Below are positions 1-8,634 of a stretch of DNA of 64,000 nucleotides, one piece after another. Positions within the stretch are counted from its first letter, which is position 1; each line of letters opens with the position of its first letter. The position numbers and the translations under genes were made by a program. Below the pieces are notes generated by a model that worked only from the letters and a program-made list of their open reading frames with translations, was not told the DNA's origin and made no database searches. This stretch comes from Endozoicomonas sp965199185 (GTDB lineage: Bacteria; Pseudomonadota; Gammaproteobacteria; Pseudomonadales; Endozoicomonadaceae), in NCBI GenBank assembly GCA_965199185.1, contig CBDAQW010000007.1:1-64000 (forward strand), in the 5' to 3' direction.

Positions 1-795
1 GGCCACCTGAGCACCAATTTTTGCCGCGAGGTCGTCTTCAAGGGATTTTATATTTGGATCAACACACTGTTTCTTTTTATTGCCTTGCTCTTTTTCCTGC
101 AACAAACGACGAACCAATGATTCTGTTTGGCGCACTGACAAACCTTTGCTTGCAACAGTTTGTGCAGCTTCCAGCTGTTCACTGTCTACCAATGAAAGTA
201 ATGCACGCGCATGACCCATTTCGAGATCACCATACTCCAGCATTTTCTTCACTTCTGAATTCAACGTCATTAAACGCAGCAGATTAGCGACCGCTGTTCT
301 TGATTTACCCACAGCCTGAGCCACTTCTTGTTGGGTAAGTTCGAATTCCTGCTGCAAGCGTGAGAGTGCAATGGCTTCTTCAATCGGGTTCAGATCTTCA
401 CGCTGAATGTTTTCAATCAGCGCCATAGCTATCGCTGCTTCGTCAGGCACATCACGCACCAGCGCAGGAATCTCATCCAGCCCAGCCAGCTGTGCAGCAC
501 GCCAGCGTCTTTCACCTGCAATAATTTCGTATTTATGATCCGCTACGGCACGAACCACAATAGGTTGCATAACCCCCTGCTCTTTGATGCTTTCTGCCAG
601 CTCCTCAAGAGCTTCCGGATGCATATCGCGACGGGGTTGATATTTACCACGAACAATAAATTCTACCGGGAGGTTTTTCAGTTCGCGGTCTTCGTTTTTT
701 GCAGAGGGTTGAGAAAGCTCATCAGACAGCGATGCAGAGAGATTGGCTCCACCCAGTAGGGCATTAAGGTTTGTCCCAAGACGTTGTTTCGCCAT
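1..795 (-). CDS. parB: ParB chromosome-partitioning protein (partial, C-terminus outside window)
   Basis: This gene codes for the ParB/Spo0J CTPase clamp that binds parS sites and works with ParA to segregate the origin. The reading frame runs from an ATG at 795 to the window edge and gives 265 residues, so only the extreme C-terminal dimerisation part is missing. The start reads MAKQRLGTNLNALLGG. The N-terminal ParB domain has the GERRWRAAQ box (about residue 85), followed by ENIQREDLNPIEEA and a helix-turn-helix with TQQEVAQAVGKSRTAVANLLR. The gene lies 3 bp after the parA stop, so the two are co-transcribed. Two matching parS sites are present at 31976 and 32609. Truncation is an artefact of the window edge. 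Confidence 0.97.
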   Translation of the reverse strand, partial: MAKQRLGTNLNALLGGANLSASLSDELSQPSAKNEDRELKNLPVEFIVRGKYQPRRDMHPEALEELAESIKEQGVMQPIVVRAVADHKYEIIAGERRWRAAQLAGLDEIPALVRDVPDEAAIAMALIENIQREDLNPIEEAIALSRLQQEFELTQQEVAQAVGKSRTAVANLLRLMTLNSEVKKMLEYGDLEMGHARALLSLVDSEQLEAAQTVASKGLSVRQTESLVRRLLQEKEQGNKKKQCVDPNIKSLEDDLAAKIGAQVA

Positions 796-798
796 CTG

Positions 799-1608
799 TT
801 AATATATTCCTGTTGTCTGTTCAGATCTTCTGTTCTGTTTTTTTGCATCCTGTTTGCGGACCACTTCGCCAGCCAGGGCCATGTAGGCAATCGCCCCCCG
901 TGAGTGACGATCATACGACATAACCGGTTTACCGTGACTGGGTGCTTCAGCCAGGCGTATATTCCTGGGTATAACCGTTCTATATACCTGATCACCGAAG
1001 TGATTGATTAGCTGGCGTGAGACTTCTGTGGTGAGTGTTGCTCTTGGGTCATACATGGTTCGCAGCAACCCTTCGATATGCAGCTCAGAATTGATTGTGT
1101 TTCGCAGACTGGAGATGGTTTCCATCAATGCCGTTAGCCCTTCCAAAGCATAATATTCACACTGCATGGGAATAATTACGCCCTGCGCTGCAGTCATGGC
1201 GTTGATGGTCAGCATATTAAGCGACGGCGGGCAATCAATCATGATGAAGTCATACTGGTCAGACACTTTAGCTAACGCCCGTTTCAGACGAAGCTGTTTA
1301 TTATCGACACTCATCAGTTCAACTTCTGCAGCGGTCAGATCTGCATTGGCACCCAGCACGTCGTAACCACCATAGGGAGAGGAAATGATGGCTTCAGAAA
1401 TATCGTTACGTCCGGTCAGCACATGATAAGCCGATACCGCCATTTCATGCTTATCGACACCACTTCCCATAGTGGCATTTCCCTGCGGATCAACATCAAC
1501 TAACAACACCCGCTTTTTGCCGGCTGCCAAAGATGCTGACAGGTTGACACAGGAGGTCGTTTTACCCACTCCGCCTTTCTGATTGGTTACCGCAAGAATT
1601 CTAGCCAC
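799..1608 (-). CDS. parA: ParA/Soj chromosome-partitioning ATPase
   Basis: Walker-type ATPase of 269 residues that binds the nucleoid and moves ParB-parS complexes. The deviant Walker A motif KGGVGKTTSCVNL lies at residues 11-23. The Walker B-type segment FIMIDCPPSLNML and the later segment RNIRLAEAPSHGKPV are typical of chromosomal Soj proteins rather than plasmid ParA, which carries an extra N-terminal HTH. The start codon is GTG at 1608, giving MARILAVTNQKGG. The gene sits between rsmG (16 bp upstream) and parB (3 bp downstream), the conserved rsmG-parA-parB operon. Confidence is high. Confidence 0.98.
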   Translation of the reverse strand: MARILAVTNQKGGVGKTTSCVNLSASLAAGKKRVLLVDVDPQGNATMGSGVDKHEMAVSAYHVLTGRNDISEAIISSPYGGYDVLGANADLTAAEVELMSVDNKQLRLKRALAKVSDQYDFIMIDCPPSLNMLTINAMTAAQGVIIPMQCEYYALEGLTALMETISSLRNTINSELHIEGLLRTMYDPRATLTTEVSRQLINHFGDQVYRTVIPRNIRLAEAPSHGKPVMSYDRHSRGAIAYMALAGEVVRKQDAKKQNRRSEQTTGIY

Positions 1609-1624
1609 AGCTTTTCGTTACCGT

Positions 1625-2278
1625 TTAGTGCCTGTTGCGTAAAATAATAAGATGTCGATCACCTTCTGTGCCAGGAACATGTAAGTTCTTACTACCGACC
1701 AGTTCAGTGTCGAAGCTATCCGTTAGCTCTTTAAGTTCTTCTTCAGGATATAACCCTTTCATGGCCAGATAAACACCTGAAGGCAACAATAGGTGTCTTG
1801 TACCCTCGACCATATCCTTGAGAGAGCTGAAGGCACGGGAGGTTATAGCATCAAACAGCCTGTCTGCTTTAAAAGATTCTACCCTTGCGTTAGCGACAGA
1901 AAGGTTGTCCAGCTTTAGCTCCATTTTTGATTGTGTCATAAAACGGGTCTTTTTACCGTTACTGTCCAGCGTCGTGAATTTTTTCTCAGGAAACATGATA
2001 GCCAGTACGATTCCGGGCAACCCGGGACCAGAACCGACATCCAGAATATTGTCTCCCGATAAGTGTGGAGCAATACTCAAACTGTCGATGATGTGGCGAG
2101 ATACCATCTCTTTGGGGTCACGAATTGCCGTCAAATTATAAGCTTTGTTCCATTTAGCCAGCAGCTCTACATATCGAGTTAAATGGTCGGCCTGAAAGTC
2201 AGTTAGCAACAAGGATAGAGCATTTGCACCCTGATAAAGTAACTGGCGCAATTGAGGGTCTGGCTGAGAGAAAGGCAT
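1625..2278 (-). CDS. rsmG: 16S rRNA (guanine527-N7)-methyltransferase RsmG
   Basis: SAM-dependent methyltransferase of 217 residues that modifies G527 of 16S rRNA; loss in other bacteria gives low-level streptomycin resistance. The substrate-binding stretch LLAKWNKAYNLTAIRDP is followed by HIIDSLS and the SAM loop ILDVGSGPGLPGIVLA (about residues 78-93), all standard for GidB/RsmG. It is the first gene of the rsmG-parA-parB run. In many gammaproteobacteria rsmG directly follows mnmG; here mnmG is about 43 kb away on the other side of oriC. No clear Shine-Dalgarno precedes the ATG at 2278. Confidence 0.97.
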   Translation of the reverse strand: MPFSQPDPQLRQLLYQGANALSLLLTDFQADHLTRYVELLAKWNKAYNLTAIRDPKEMVSRHIIDSLSIAPHLSGDNILDVGSGPGLPGIVLAIMFPEKKFTTLDSNGKKTRFMTQSKMELKLDNLSVANARVESFKADRLFDAITSRAFSSLKDMVEGTRHLLLPSGVYLAMKGLYPEEELKELTDSFDTELVGSKNLHVPGTEGDRHLIILRNRH

Positions 2279-2390
2279 GAGTGTTGCGATCCGGATATAA
2301 AATAACGGGAGAGTCTATTGTATCAGTGACTTAAAATCGATATTGCTCTTATGGGATGTCTTATGACAATGAATTCAATCTATTTTTTGA

Positions 2391-3056
2391 TCAAGCGAAC
2401 ATGGTACGACCTTCTGCATCTGGCCATAAAAATGATTCTCGGGCAGGTAAAGCCCCAAAAATCTTTACTGCAGCCAGCTTGTCAGACCGGGAAAGTAAGG
2501 CAGGATGTGAGCCCGGTTTACCTTCAGGAATTTCCTGCTCAACAGATTGATAATGCTCAACCCAATAAGGCAATAACTCTCCGGAATCCATATCCCTGAA
2601 GCTCATGGGCGTTTCGGGAAATAGAAACTCACCATTGTTCGCATGTTTGAAAGCATCGATAACCAGTTCACTGCAATACCAGGACTTTTTATCGTTGCTA
2701 TAGTTGGAATCGTAAGGCTGGGTCAGCAAACTTTCTGCAAATTCCAGAGCAGGTAACACCAATGGCGCATACTCAGCCATTAGACGACACACAAGAATGC
2801 AGGGCGCACCATGATTATCCCGAACCGAGCGATTTATAAATTCACTCATCGGTGTTTTTCTGATTTCAGGCATGACGGCTTCTATCACCTGATCATCACC
2901 GTCATAAATACCCACATGATTTATAGCCATGCCGTCTCGCCCGGCAAATAGACGACTAATCCCCCACTCTGCTTCTCCACCAGCGCGCAGCTGAAAAAGC
3001 AAATCTCCAGGGAGGAGTTCTTCTGTGATACTGGTGATAGAATCGGGTTTCTTCAT
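2391..3056 (-). CDS. YiiX/YaeF-type permuted papain-like amidase (C92 family)
   Basis: A 221-residue protein with the circularly permuted NlpC/P60 layout of the YiiX/YaeF (C92) group. It has an N-terminal LLPGDLLFQL strand, a histidine in NHVGIYDGDDQV (about residue 47), and a later cysteine in SWYCSELVIDAF (about residue 128), so the His precedes the Cys. Members are thought to cleave amide or ester bonds in lipids or peptidoglycan; the substrate here cannot be told. No signal peptide or lipobox is evident, suggesting a cytoplasmic or non-classically exported protein. It lies between rsmG and aroE at an apparent synteny breakpoint. Confidence 0.75.
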   Translation of the reverse strand: MKKPDSITSITEELLPGDLLFQLRAGGEAEWGISRLFAGRDGMAINHVGIYDGDDQVIEAVMPEIRKTPMSEFINRSVRDNHGAPCILVCRLMAEYAPLVLPALEFAESLLTQPYDSNYSNDKKSWYCSELVIDAFKHANNGEFLFPETPMSFRDMDSGELLPYWVEHYQSVEQEIPEGKPGSHPALLSRSDKLAAVKIFGALPARESFLWPDAEGRTMFA

Positions 3057-3095
3057 TATCTGTGTACCGCCCGGACGACGTTTGTTGAGTTTCTA

Positions 3096-3932
3096 TTATA
3101 GAGGCTTACCCAGCTCCTGACGCATTGTCACCAAAACTTCCCTGGTATCGGGACGAACATGCCGCCAGATAGCAAATTGCTCAGCCGCTTGTTCAACCAG
3201 CATCCCCAAACCATCTATGGTTTCTGCGGCCCCAAGAGAAGCCGCCCATTGATTGAAAACCGTTGTTTCTGAACCATACATCATGTCATAACAGCTGGTA
3301 TTTTCTGTGATAACCGTCTCAGGAATAGGGGGCATATATCCTTGCAGACTGGCAGAAGTCCCATTAATGATAAGATCAAAGCTCCCGGTTATCTCTTCAA
3401 AAGCTCTAGCAGAGACAGACTGACCAGCAAAGAGTTCAACCAAAACCTCGGCTTTGCTCAGGGTTCTATTGGCGATAACCAACTCTGAAGGTTGTTCCGC
3501 CAGTAGCAGCTCAAGAACGCCTCGAACAGCACCACCGGCTCCAAGAATCAATACCCTTTTACCTTGAATGGTTACATGGTGATTTTGTTTGAGGTCGGAA
3601 ACCAGTCCTAAGCCATCGGTGTTATCACCATTTAGCTGTCCGTTGCTATCCATCCAGAGTGTATTAACAGCACCGGCTTTTTCTGCACGTGCGGTTCGGA
3701 TGTCTGAAATTGCCCAGGCTTCTTCTTTGAAGGGAACAGTAACACTCAAACCCAAACCACCATTAGCAAAGAAAGCCTTCACTGCTTTGCTAAACCCATT
3801 AACCTCAACAAGACTTGAGGTGTAACGAATCTTCTGCCTGGTATCCGCCGCAAACAAGGTATGTATACGCGGAGATTTAGTCTGGTTGATGGGGTTGCCC
3901 ATAACCGCATAATTATCCACTGGACCCGCCAT
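3096..3932 (-). CDS. aroE: Shikimate 5-dehydrogenase (NADP+)
   Basis: Catalyses reduction of 3-dehydroshikimate to shikimate in aromatic amino-acid synthesis. The 278-residue protein has the substrate-binding NPINQTKSPRIH near the N-terminus, the catalytic lysine in LSVTVPFKEEAW, the conserved DNTDGLGL, the Rossmann loop LILGAGGAVRGV and IANRTLSKAEVL, all diagnostic of AroE. The ATG at 3932 is preceded by a strong AGGAGG that overlaps the last codons of hemF, so translation of the two is linked. hemF-aroE adjacency is common in Pseudomonas relatives. Confidence 0.98.
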   Translation of the reverse strand: MAGPVDNYAVMGNPINQTKSPRIHTLFAADTRQKIRYTSSLVEVNGFSKAVKAFFANGGLGLSVTVPFKEEAWAISDIRTARAEKAGAVNTLWMDSNGQLNGDNTDGLGLVSDLKQNHHVTIQGKRVLILGAGGAVRGVLELLLAEQPSELVIANRTLSKAEVLVELFAGQSVSARAFEEITGSFDLIINGTSASLQGYMPPIPETVITENTSCYDMMYGSETTVFNQWAASLGAAETIDGLGMLVEQAAEQFAIWRHVRPDTREVLVTMRQELGKPL

Positions 3933-3935
3933 AAC

Positions 3936-4856
3936 TTACTCCTCCTTAGCCCAGTCACGAGGCTTAAGAAACTCATTATAAAGACGAGCTTCTTCTGTGC
4001 CGGGTTCTGGTGTCCAGTTGTAGTCCCAGCGAACCATTGGTGGCATGGACATCAGGATAGACTCTGTTCGCCCTCCTGACTGAAGTCCAAAAAAAGTGCC
4101 TCGGTCATACACCAGATTAAATTCAACATAACGACCTCGGCGATATTGCTGAAATCGTTTGTGTGCTTCGGTAAACGAATACGTTTTGCGTCGCTGCACA
4201 ATCGGCAAATAGGCATCAATATAGCTGTTACCAACCGCCTGCATGAACTCAAAACATTGCTCAAAAGGCCATTCATTCAGATCATCATAGAACAAACCAC
4301 CCACCCCGCGTGGTTCATTTCGATGTTTGATAAAAAAGTAGTCATCGCACCATTTTTTGTACCTTGGATAAACGCCTTCACCAAAAGGATCACAAGCCTG
4401 TTTGGCGGTTTTATGCCAGTGGGCACAGTCTTCATCAAAACCGTAGTAAGGCGTTAAATCATAACCACCACCAAACCACCAGACCGGTTCCTCACCTTCC
4501 TTTTCTGCAACCAGCAGACGTACATTGGCATGGGACGTCGGTATAAATGGATTATCTGGGTGAATCACCAGCGATACACCCATTGCCTGAAAGCTTCGTC
4601 CTTCCAACTCAGGTCTTTTAGCGGTAGCACTAGGGGGTAATTGATGACCTTTGACAAAAGAAAAATTGACACCTGCTTTTTCAAAGAGACGACCCGCTTC
4701 CAAAACTCTGGCTCGTCCACCACCGCCGCCATGATAATCCCAATTTTCTTCCTTGAAGGTTACCCCTTTTTCTTCTGCTTCAAGGGCTGTACAAATACGA
4801 TCCTGAAGGGAAAGCAGGTATTGCTTTACATCATCAAGCGAAACATTAGACGTCAT
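3936..4856 (-). CDS. hemF: Oxygen-dependent coproporphyrinogen III oxidase
   Basis: Converts coproporphyrinogen III to protoporphyrinogen IX with O2, the aerobic step of heme synthesis. The 306-residue length is normal. Family signatures include GGGGGRARVLEAG (about residues 44-56), WWFGGGYDLTPYYGF, FFIKHRNEPRGVGGLFYDDL and RRGRYVEFNLVYDRGTFFGL. It stops 3 bp before aroE and starts 2 bp after the tsaC stop, making a tsaC-hemF-aroE operon. Heme supply fits the aa3/caa3 oxidase cluster found later in the window, though the genes are far apart. Confidence 0.98.
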   Translation of the reverse strand: MTSNVSLDDVKQYLLSLQDRICTALEAEEKGVTFKEENWDYHGGGGGRARVLEAGRLFEKAGVNFSFVKGHQLPPSATAKRPELEGRSFQAMGVSLVIHPDNPFIPTSHANVRLLVAEKEGEEPVWWFGGGYDLTPYYGFDEDCAHWHKTAKQACDPFGEGVYPRYKKWCDDYFFIKHRNEPRGVGGLFYDDLNEWPFEQCFEFMQAVGNSYIDAYLPIVQRRKTYSFTEAHKRFQQYRRGRYVEFNLVYDRGTFFGLQSGGRTESILMSMPPMVRWDYNWTPEPGTEEARLYNEFLKPRDWAKEE

Positions 4857-4858
4857 TG

Positions 4859-5425
4859 TTAGCCTGCTCTTATTAATTGTCCTGTTCGTAAATCTCTTAT
4901 TTCCGAAGGTGTATTCTGCTCACCGGTATCGCCTCGTACAATCAATCCAAGCTGTCCAGGAAAAGCGTGTTCTACCGCAACTGCGTCCACCATTGGGGGG
5001 TCTCCGGCACGATTGGCGGAGGTAGACACAATAGGGTGTCCTACAGCCTTGCAGATTTCCTGAACAACAGGGTGAGCACTAATGCGGACAGCCACTGTAT
5101 CAAATTGACCTTTCACCCACTTCGGAACCCAATTATCAGGGTCTGGAAGCAACCAAGTGTAAGGACCGGGCCAGGTTGTTAATAATGTCTGCCGGTCTTC
5201 AAGGGAAAGAGGGTCAAGCAAAGGCGCAAATTGTGTTTCGTCTGAACCAATCAATATAACGCCTTTTTCTACCGGTCGGTGTTTTATATCGAGCACCTGG
5301 TAGACTGCGCTCTCATTCCAGGGGTCACAGCCCAATCCCCAAACGGCTTCTGTGGGATAGGCAATAACTCCTCCCTGACGGATTATTTCCGCCGCTTTTG
5401 GTACATCCGGGTGTTGCATAGTCAT
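4859..5425 (-). CDS. tsaC: L-threonylcarbamoyladenylate synthase (TsaC/YrdC)
   Basis: Makes threonylcarbamoyl-AMP from threonine, bicarbonate and ATP for the t6A37 modification of ANN-decoding tRNAs. The YrdC fold is shown by AYPTEAVWGLGCDPWNE, KHRPVEKGVILIGS, TWPGPYTWLLP, VAVRISAHPVVQEIC and PIVSTSANRAGDPP. The start is uncertain: the frame stays open to an ATG at 5503, which would add 26 residues unlike the family. The ATG at 5425 (MTMQHPDVPKAAEII) gives the usual spacing to the YPTE motif, although no good Shine-Dalgarno is seen. First gene of tsaC-hemF-aroE. Confidence 0.93.
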   Translation of the reverse strand: MTMQHPDVPKAAEIIRQGGVIAYPTEAVWGLGCDPWNESAVYQVLDIKHRPVEKGVILIGSDETQFAPLLDPLSLEDRQTLLTTWPGPYTWLLPDPDNWVPKWVKGQFDTVAVRISAHPVVQEICKAVGHPIVSTSANRAGDPPMVDAVAVEHAFPGQLGLIVRGDTGEQNTPSEIRDLRTGQLIRAG

Positions 5426-5710
5426 CCATTTATTAATTGTGGTTTGATGTGCTGAGTACGCTGTCACCTCTACAGGCATATCCAGCTTTTTTGGACATAA
5501 CATAAATAGCCGCCTGAATCAGGCTGGTCAGCCCTCATTGAGACAGGTACAAGTGGCTTGGACACCAGCTTTCTCCGAAAGGTTATCAAGGTTAGCGGTA
5601 GTTTAGCAGGGAGGACAAAAAGGAAACAGCAGCCTCTGGTTTTTCAGAGGTATCCGTTTTTGCTGGAGAACCGTGTTAAAAACAAAATACAGCTCCCCTA
5701 CACTTCTGAT

Positions 5711-5893
5711 AACCCGATGTGTGACTTTTATCTCGTAGGTTGCCAATCCATGGCTTATGGGTTCTGTACACTCCCTGTACAGAATGACAGCGAGTAGAGG
5801 TTTTGTGCACTCTGCTGTCATCCCTTACAGGGACTGTACGGGACCCACGAGGCATGGATAGCCATGTTGAAATTAAAAGTCACACATTGGGTT
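5711..5893. repeat. Palindromic MITE-like element, copy 1 (183 bp)
   Basis: Bounded by terminal inverted repeats, AACCCGATGTGTGACTTTTA on the left and TAAAAGTCACACATTGGGTT on the right. Inside are two short hairpins: TTCTGTACA/TGTACAGAA around 5760-5783, and a less perfect TCCCTTACA/TGTACGGGA around 5820-5842. A wider TGACAGC/GCTGTCA pair lies between them. A copy in opposite window orientation, differing at roughly seven positions by eye, lies at 11704-11885. No transposase is inside. It starts 15 bp beyond the stop codon of the gene at 5908-7407, so it may act as that gene's terminator. The rest of the 5426-5907 spacer shows no convincing gene. Confidence 0.85.
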
Positions 5894-5907
5894 CTGATAA
5901 TATTTTG

Positions 5908-7407
5908 TTAGGTATTATCTGTATTGAACGCATCCTGAAGCAATTTAATAGCGGGCTTAGATTCAGACCAGTCAGTAATAGCCAGCGCCTTGATCTTATC
6001 TAAACGCCGAGCTTTTAAAAAGCTTGGACATGGCTCTACAATAAAAGTTTTAGTGCCTTCATGGGGAGCGGGTTTTACTGACCAATAAATACTCTCATCA
6101 ACGGGTGACTTAATAACATACTCACTGATTCCATATTGGTTTGTGTAAGTAAAGACGGGATAGGCTCGTTTTTCTGCATCCCCTTTTACCAAAGAATCTT
6201 CTAACTGAATCAGATTGGCATCCTCAGGGACTAACACTTCTTTAAATTGTGTTGGGTGACCTTTTATCAAATCACCACTCTCATCCAGCCGGGATGTTGA
6301 GGGGAAATAACTAGGATTTATATCCTCAACCACAGCTACTTTATCAATAATATCGGGAGATTTTATGGTGAAATAGGTGTCTGAAATTTCGCCCCGATCA
6401 TGTTTCAATACCAAGTCATGAGGACACATATTTTCGAAATAATTCAACATTACACTTTCATCAACACCAAGAAGTTCCGACAACTCTTTTTTGACTTCCC
6501 TGTTCCGAATGTCAATACAAGGTGTTTCAGGTTTCAGGTAAATTGCAATAATGCCCTTATGTTGTCTAGGTGCATACTCAGTGGTTACACTGATCTGGTC
6601 TGCTACGTACAACCCCTTTCCATAGACTCGCCCCTTCACGTTTATCGATCCAGGCTTAAAAGCCTTTTTATCTTTTTCAATATTGCGAACAAGCTTTGAT
6701 TCAAAATAATACTTTCCTCCTCTGAAGAAGGGTTCTTCACTATCCCATTTTTCGCACTGATCAGACTCAAGGAACGACGTTAGCTTATTATCAATCTCTT
6801 TATACTTCTTATAGTCATTTACCAGCAATTTTGCATCAGACAAATTTTCTTCTAAATCAACGTCAGTCAAGGTTGAGCGCCCTAATGAAATTCCCCTGTC
6901 ATCCAGCTCAATCATCGTATCCGTCAGTTCCTGACGAAATTGTTCTGGACTGAGCCCTGTTGGAGAACTGCCTTTTTCAACGAGTCGAGCTTTCATTAAA
7001 GCGACTATCGCCTCTTTCACTTCAGAATTATCCAGCTTTGCTGCCAACAACAACTTATGGGCTCTGGTCATCTTTATCTGCTGATCCAACCCTGCATCAC
7101 TGTCCTCTGCAATAGAAGTTATCGTATTTATTTTGCTGCTTTTCAACTCATCAGCCTGATTCTCTTGCGTTATTTTGGAGTCAGCACTAACAGCTTCAGC
7201 TTTTCTTAGAGAAAGAGGTTTTGTATTAGCTTTATTTTCGGGGCTGACCGGGACTGATTTAACCGAGGAATCTTTAGTGGTAGAAACCACCTTTCCCTGA
7301 ACTTTTTTCTCGGCAGTTTTTTTTGACGATTGAGATTGAGTTTTCGGAGAGCCCGAGCTTAAACCTGAAGTGCTGGCAACCGGTGGTGGATTTTTTGAAA
7401 TTCCCAT
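5908..7407 (-). CDS. Unrecognised protein with ADP-ribosyltransferase-like motifs; candidate secreted effector
   Basis: A 499-residue protein I do not recognise as a named family. The first 100 residues are Ser/Lys/Thr/Pro-rich, low in hydrophobics and without a signal peptide, as in many type III effectors. Residues 110-220 are predicted helical. The segment EPFFRGGKYYFES (about 225-237) followed by RVYGKGLYVADQISVTTEYA (about 260-279) resembles the first two strands of ADP-ribosyltransferase folds (aromatic-R-G, then G-x-G-[IL]-Y...A/D...YA, as in the PARP GKGIYFAD motif). A catalytic Glu is not assignable by eye. It lies between tsaC and dprA, which are close neighbours in relatives, so it looks inserted. 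Role and secretion are inference. Confidence 0.5.
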   Translation of the reverse strand: MGISKNPPPVASTSGLSSGSPKTQSQSSKKTAEKKVQGKVVSTTKDSSVKSVPVSPENKANTKPLSLRKAEAVSADSKITQENQADELKSSKINTITSIAEDSDAGLDQQIKMTRAHKLLLAAKLDNSEVKEAIVALMKARLVEKGSSPTGLSPEQFRQELTDTMIELDDRGISLGRSTLTDVDLEENLSDAKLLVNDYKKYKEIDNKLTSFLESDQCEKWDSEEPFFRGGKYYFESKLVRNIEKDKKAFKPGSINVKGRVYGKGLYVADQISVTTEYAPRQHKGIIAIYLKPETPCIDIRNREVKKELSELLGVDESVMLNYFENMCPHDLVLKHDRGEISDTYFTIKSPDIIDKVAVVEDINPSYFPSTSRLDESGDLIKGHPTQFKEVLVPEDANLIQLEDSLVKGDAEKRAYPVFTYTNQYGISEYVIKSPVDESIYWSVKPAPHEGTKTFIVEPCPSFLKARRLDKIKALAITDWSESKPAIKLLQDAFNTDNT

Positions 7408-7488
7408 AAGAAGCGCATTGTTGATTATGTTGTTTTTTTATCGACCTCCGTTTGAAAGTGTTAACAAAATCCCTCCCTAGTCAGAGAC

Positions 7489-8619
7489 TCACCCCAGCCG
7501 GATAAAACCACCTGGTGTAGCTTCAATAACGCCGTCGAGTTCCATTTCTGTCAAAAGAACCGAAAGTTCCTGACAGGGAATACCACAGGTATCGCTCAGT
7601 TGATCGATACTAACTACATCGTATCCCATGGATTCTATCACTTTCAGTCTCAGCGGATCTGTTTCTGCCGGATGAGTTGCTACTGGTTTGTGTTGGGTAT
7701 GAAGCTGTTGTTGCAACTGTGGCGCAAGCTCCATCAAAATGTCGTCAGCGGATTCCACCAAAACAGCACCATCTCTGATTAGCTTGTGACAACCACGACT
7801 CAACGGGTTGATAACCGACCCGGGCACAGCGAAAACTTCACGCCCCTGTTCTGCCGCCATTCTTGCCGAAATCAGCGAGCCACTTTCCAGCGCAGCCTCA
7901 ACAACCAGTATTCCAATGGACATTCCGGATATGATGCGATTGCGTTTAGGAAAGTTTCCGGCAAATGGTGTTGTGCCAAGAGGAAATTCACTAACTAATG
8001 CACCATTTGCAGCAATCAGAGAATAAATATCCCGATGTCTGGCAGGGTAAACCTGATCCACGCCGGTTCCTAATACTGCTATTGTTCCACCATAAGCGCC
8101 CAGGGCTCCCTGGTGAGCAGCGCCATCAATTCCCATTGCCATGCCACTGGTGATAACCAGCCCGCTGCGCGCCAGCTGCTCACTGAATTCTTTTGCTACT
8201 CTGGAGCCAGACGGCGTTGGTCTTCTACTACCAACCACACCAATCTGTGGCTCTCTCAACAGAGTTGGATCACCAAGCACATACAAAACCAGAGGTGCAT
8301 CCGGAATTTCTTTTAACAAATCAGGGTACAACGGGGAGTCCTGAGCGATGATATGATGCGCTTCGCTGCTTTCATACCATTGTTGAGCCTGTTGCAACTG
8401 CTGATGGATTAGCTGCTGAGTTTTTTTACTGCAAATCGTATCCACCATCTTTTCTGACAACAAATACCGTAACTCTTGCCGGGGGGATAAAGTTATCCGC
8501 TCAGGTGAACCAAAAAACTCCAGCAGTCGCTGTGCTTTCACCGGGCCAAGACCCGGCATAAAAGAAAGCAGCAACCAGTGAGATAGTTGCTGCCAGGGTG
8601 TTTTTTTTATTGTTTGCAT
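7489..8619 (-). CDS. dprA: DNA-processing protein DprA (Smf)
   Basis: Loads RecA on incoming single-stranded DNA during natural transformation. The 376-residue protein has an N-terminal SAM-like region (LLLSFMPGLGPVKAQRLLEFFG), the Rossmann-type core with IGVVGSRRPTPSGSRVA (about residues 125-141), TSGMAMGIDGAAHQGAL, GTGVDQVYPARHRDIY, FPKRNRIISGMS and VFAVPGSVINPLSRG, and a C-terminal winged-helix region (DQLSDTCGIPCQELSVLLTEMELDG). It follows the LysM gene by 15 bp and is probably co-transcribed with it, as in pseudomonads. Confidence 0.97.
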   Translation of the reverse strand: MQTIKKTPWQQLSHWLLLSFMPGLGPVKAQRLLEFFGSPERITLSPRQELRYLLSEKMVDTICSKKTQQLIHQQLQQAQQWYESSEAHHIIAQDSPLYPDLLKEIPDAPLVLYVLGDPTLLREPQIGVVGSRRPTPSGSRVAKEFSEQLARSGLVITSGMAMGIDGAAHQGALGAYGGTIAVLGTGVDQVYPARHRDIYSLIAANGALVSEFPLGTTPFAGNFPKRNRIISGMSIGILVVEAALESGSLISARMAAEQGREVFAVPGSVINPLSRGCHKLIRDGAVLVESADDILMELAPQLQQQLHTQHKPVATHPAETDPLRLKVIESMGYDVVSIDQLSDTCGIPCQELSVLLTEMELDGVIEATPGGFIRLG

Positions 8620-8634
8620 TCAGAAATTCAGTGT

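Noticed and set aside
1..795. parB as a truncated pseudogene
   Set aside because: The frame is intact up to the window edge; the missing C-terminus is outside the window.
5558..5821. Open frames of 72-79 codons on both strands across palindromic copy 1, and similar ones at 11749-12018
   Set aside because: They run through the repeat, share its sequence in both copies, lack ribosome-binding sites and are best explained as repeat DNA.
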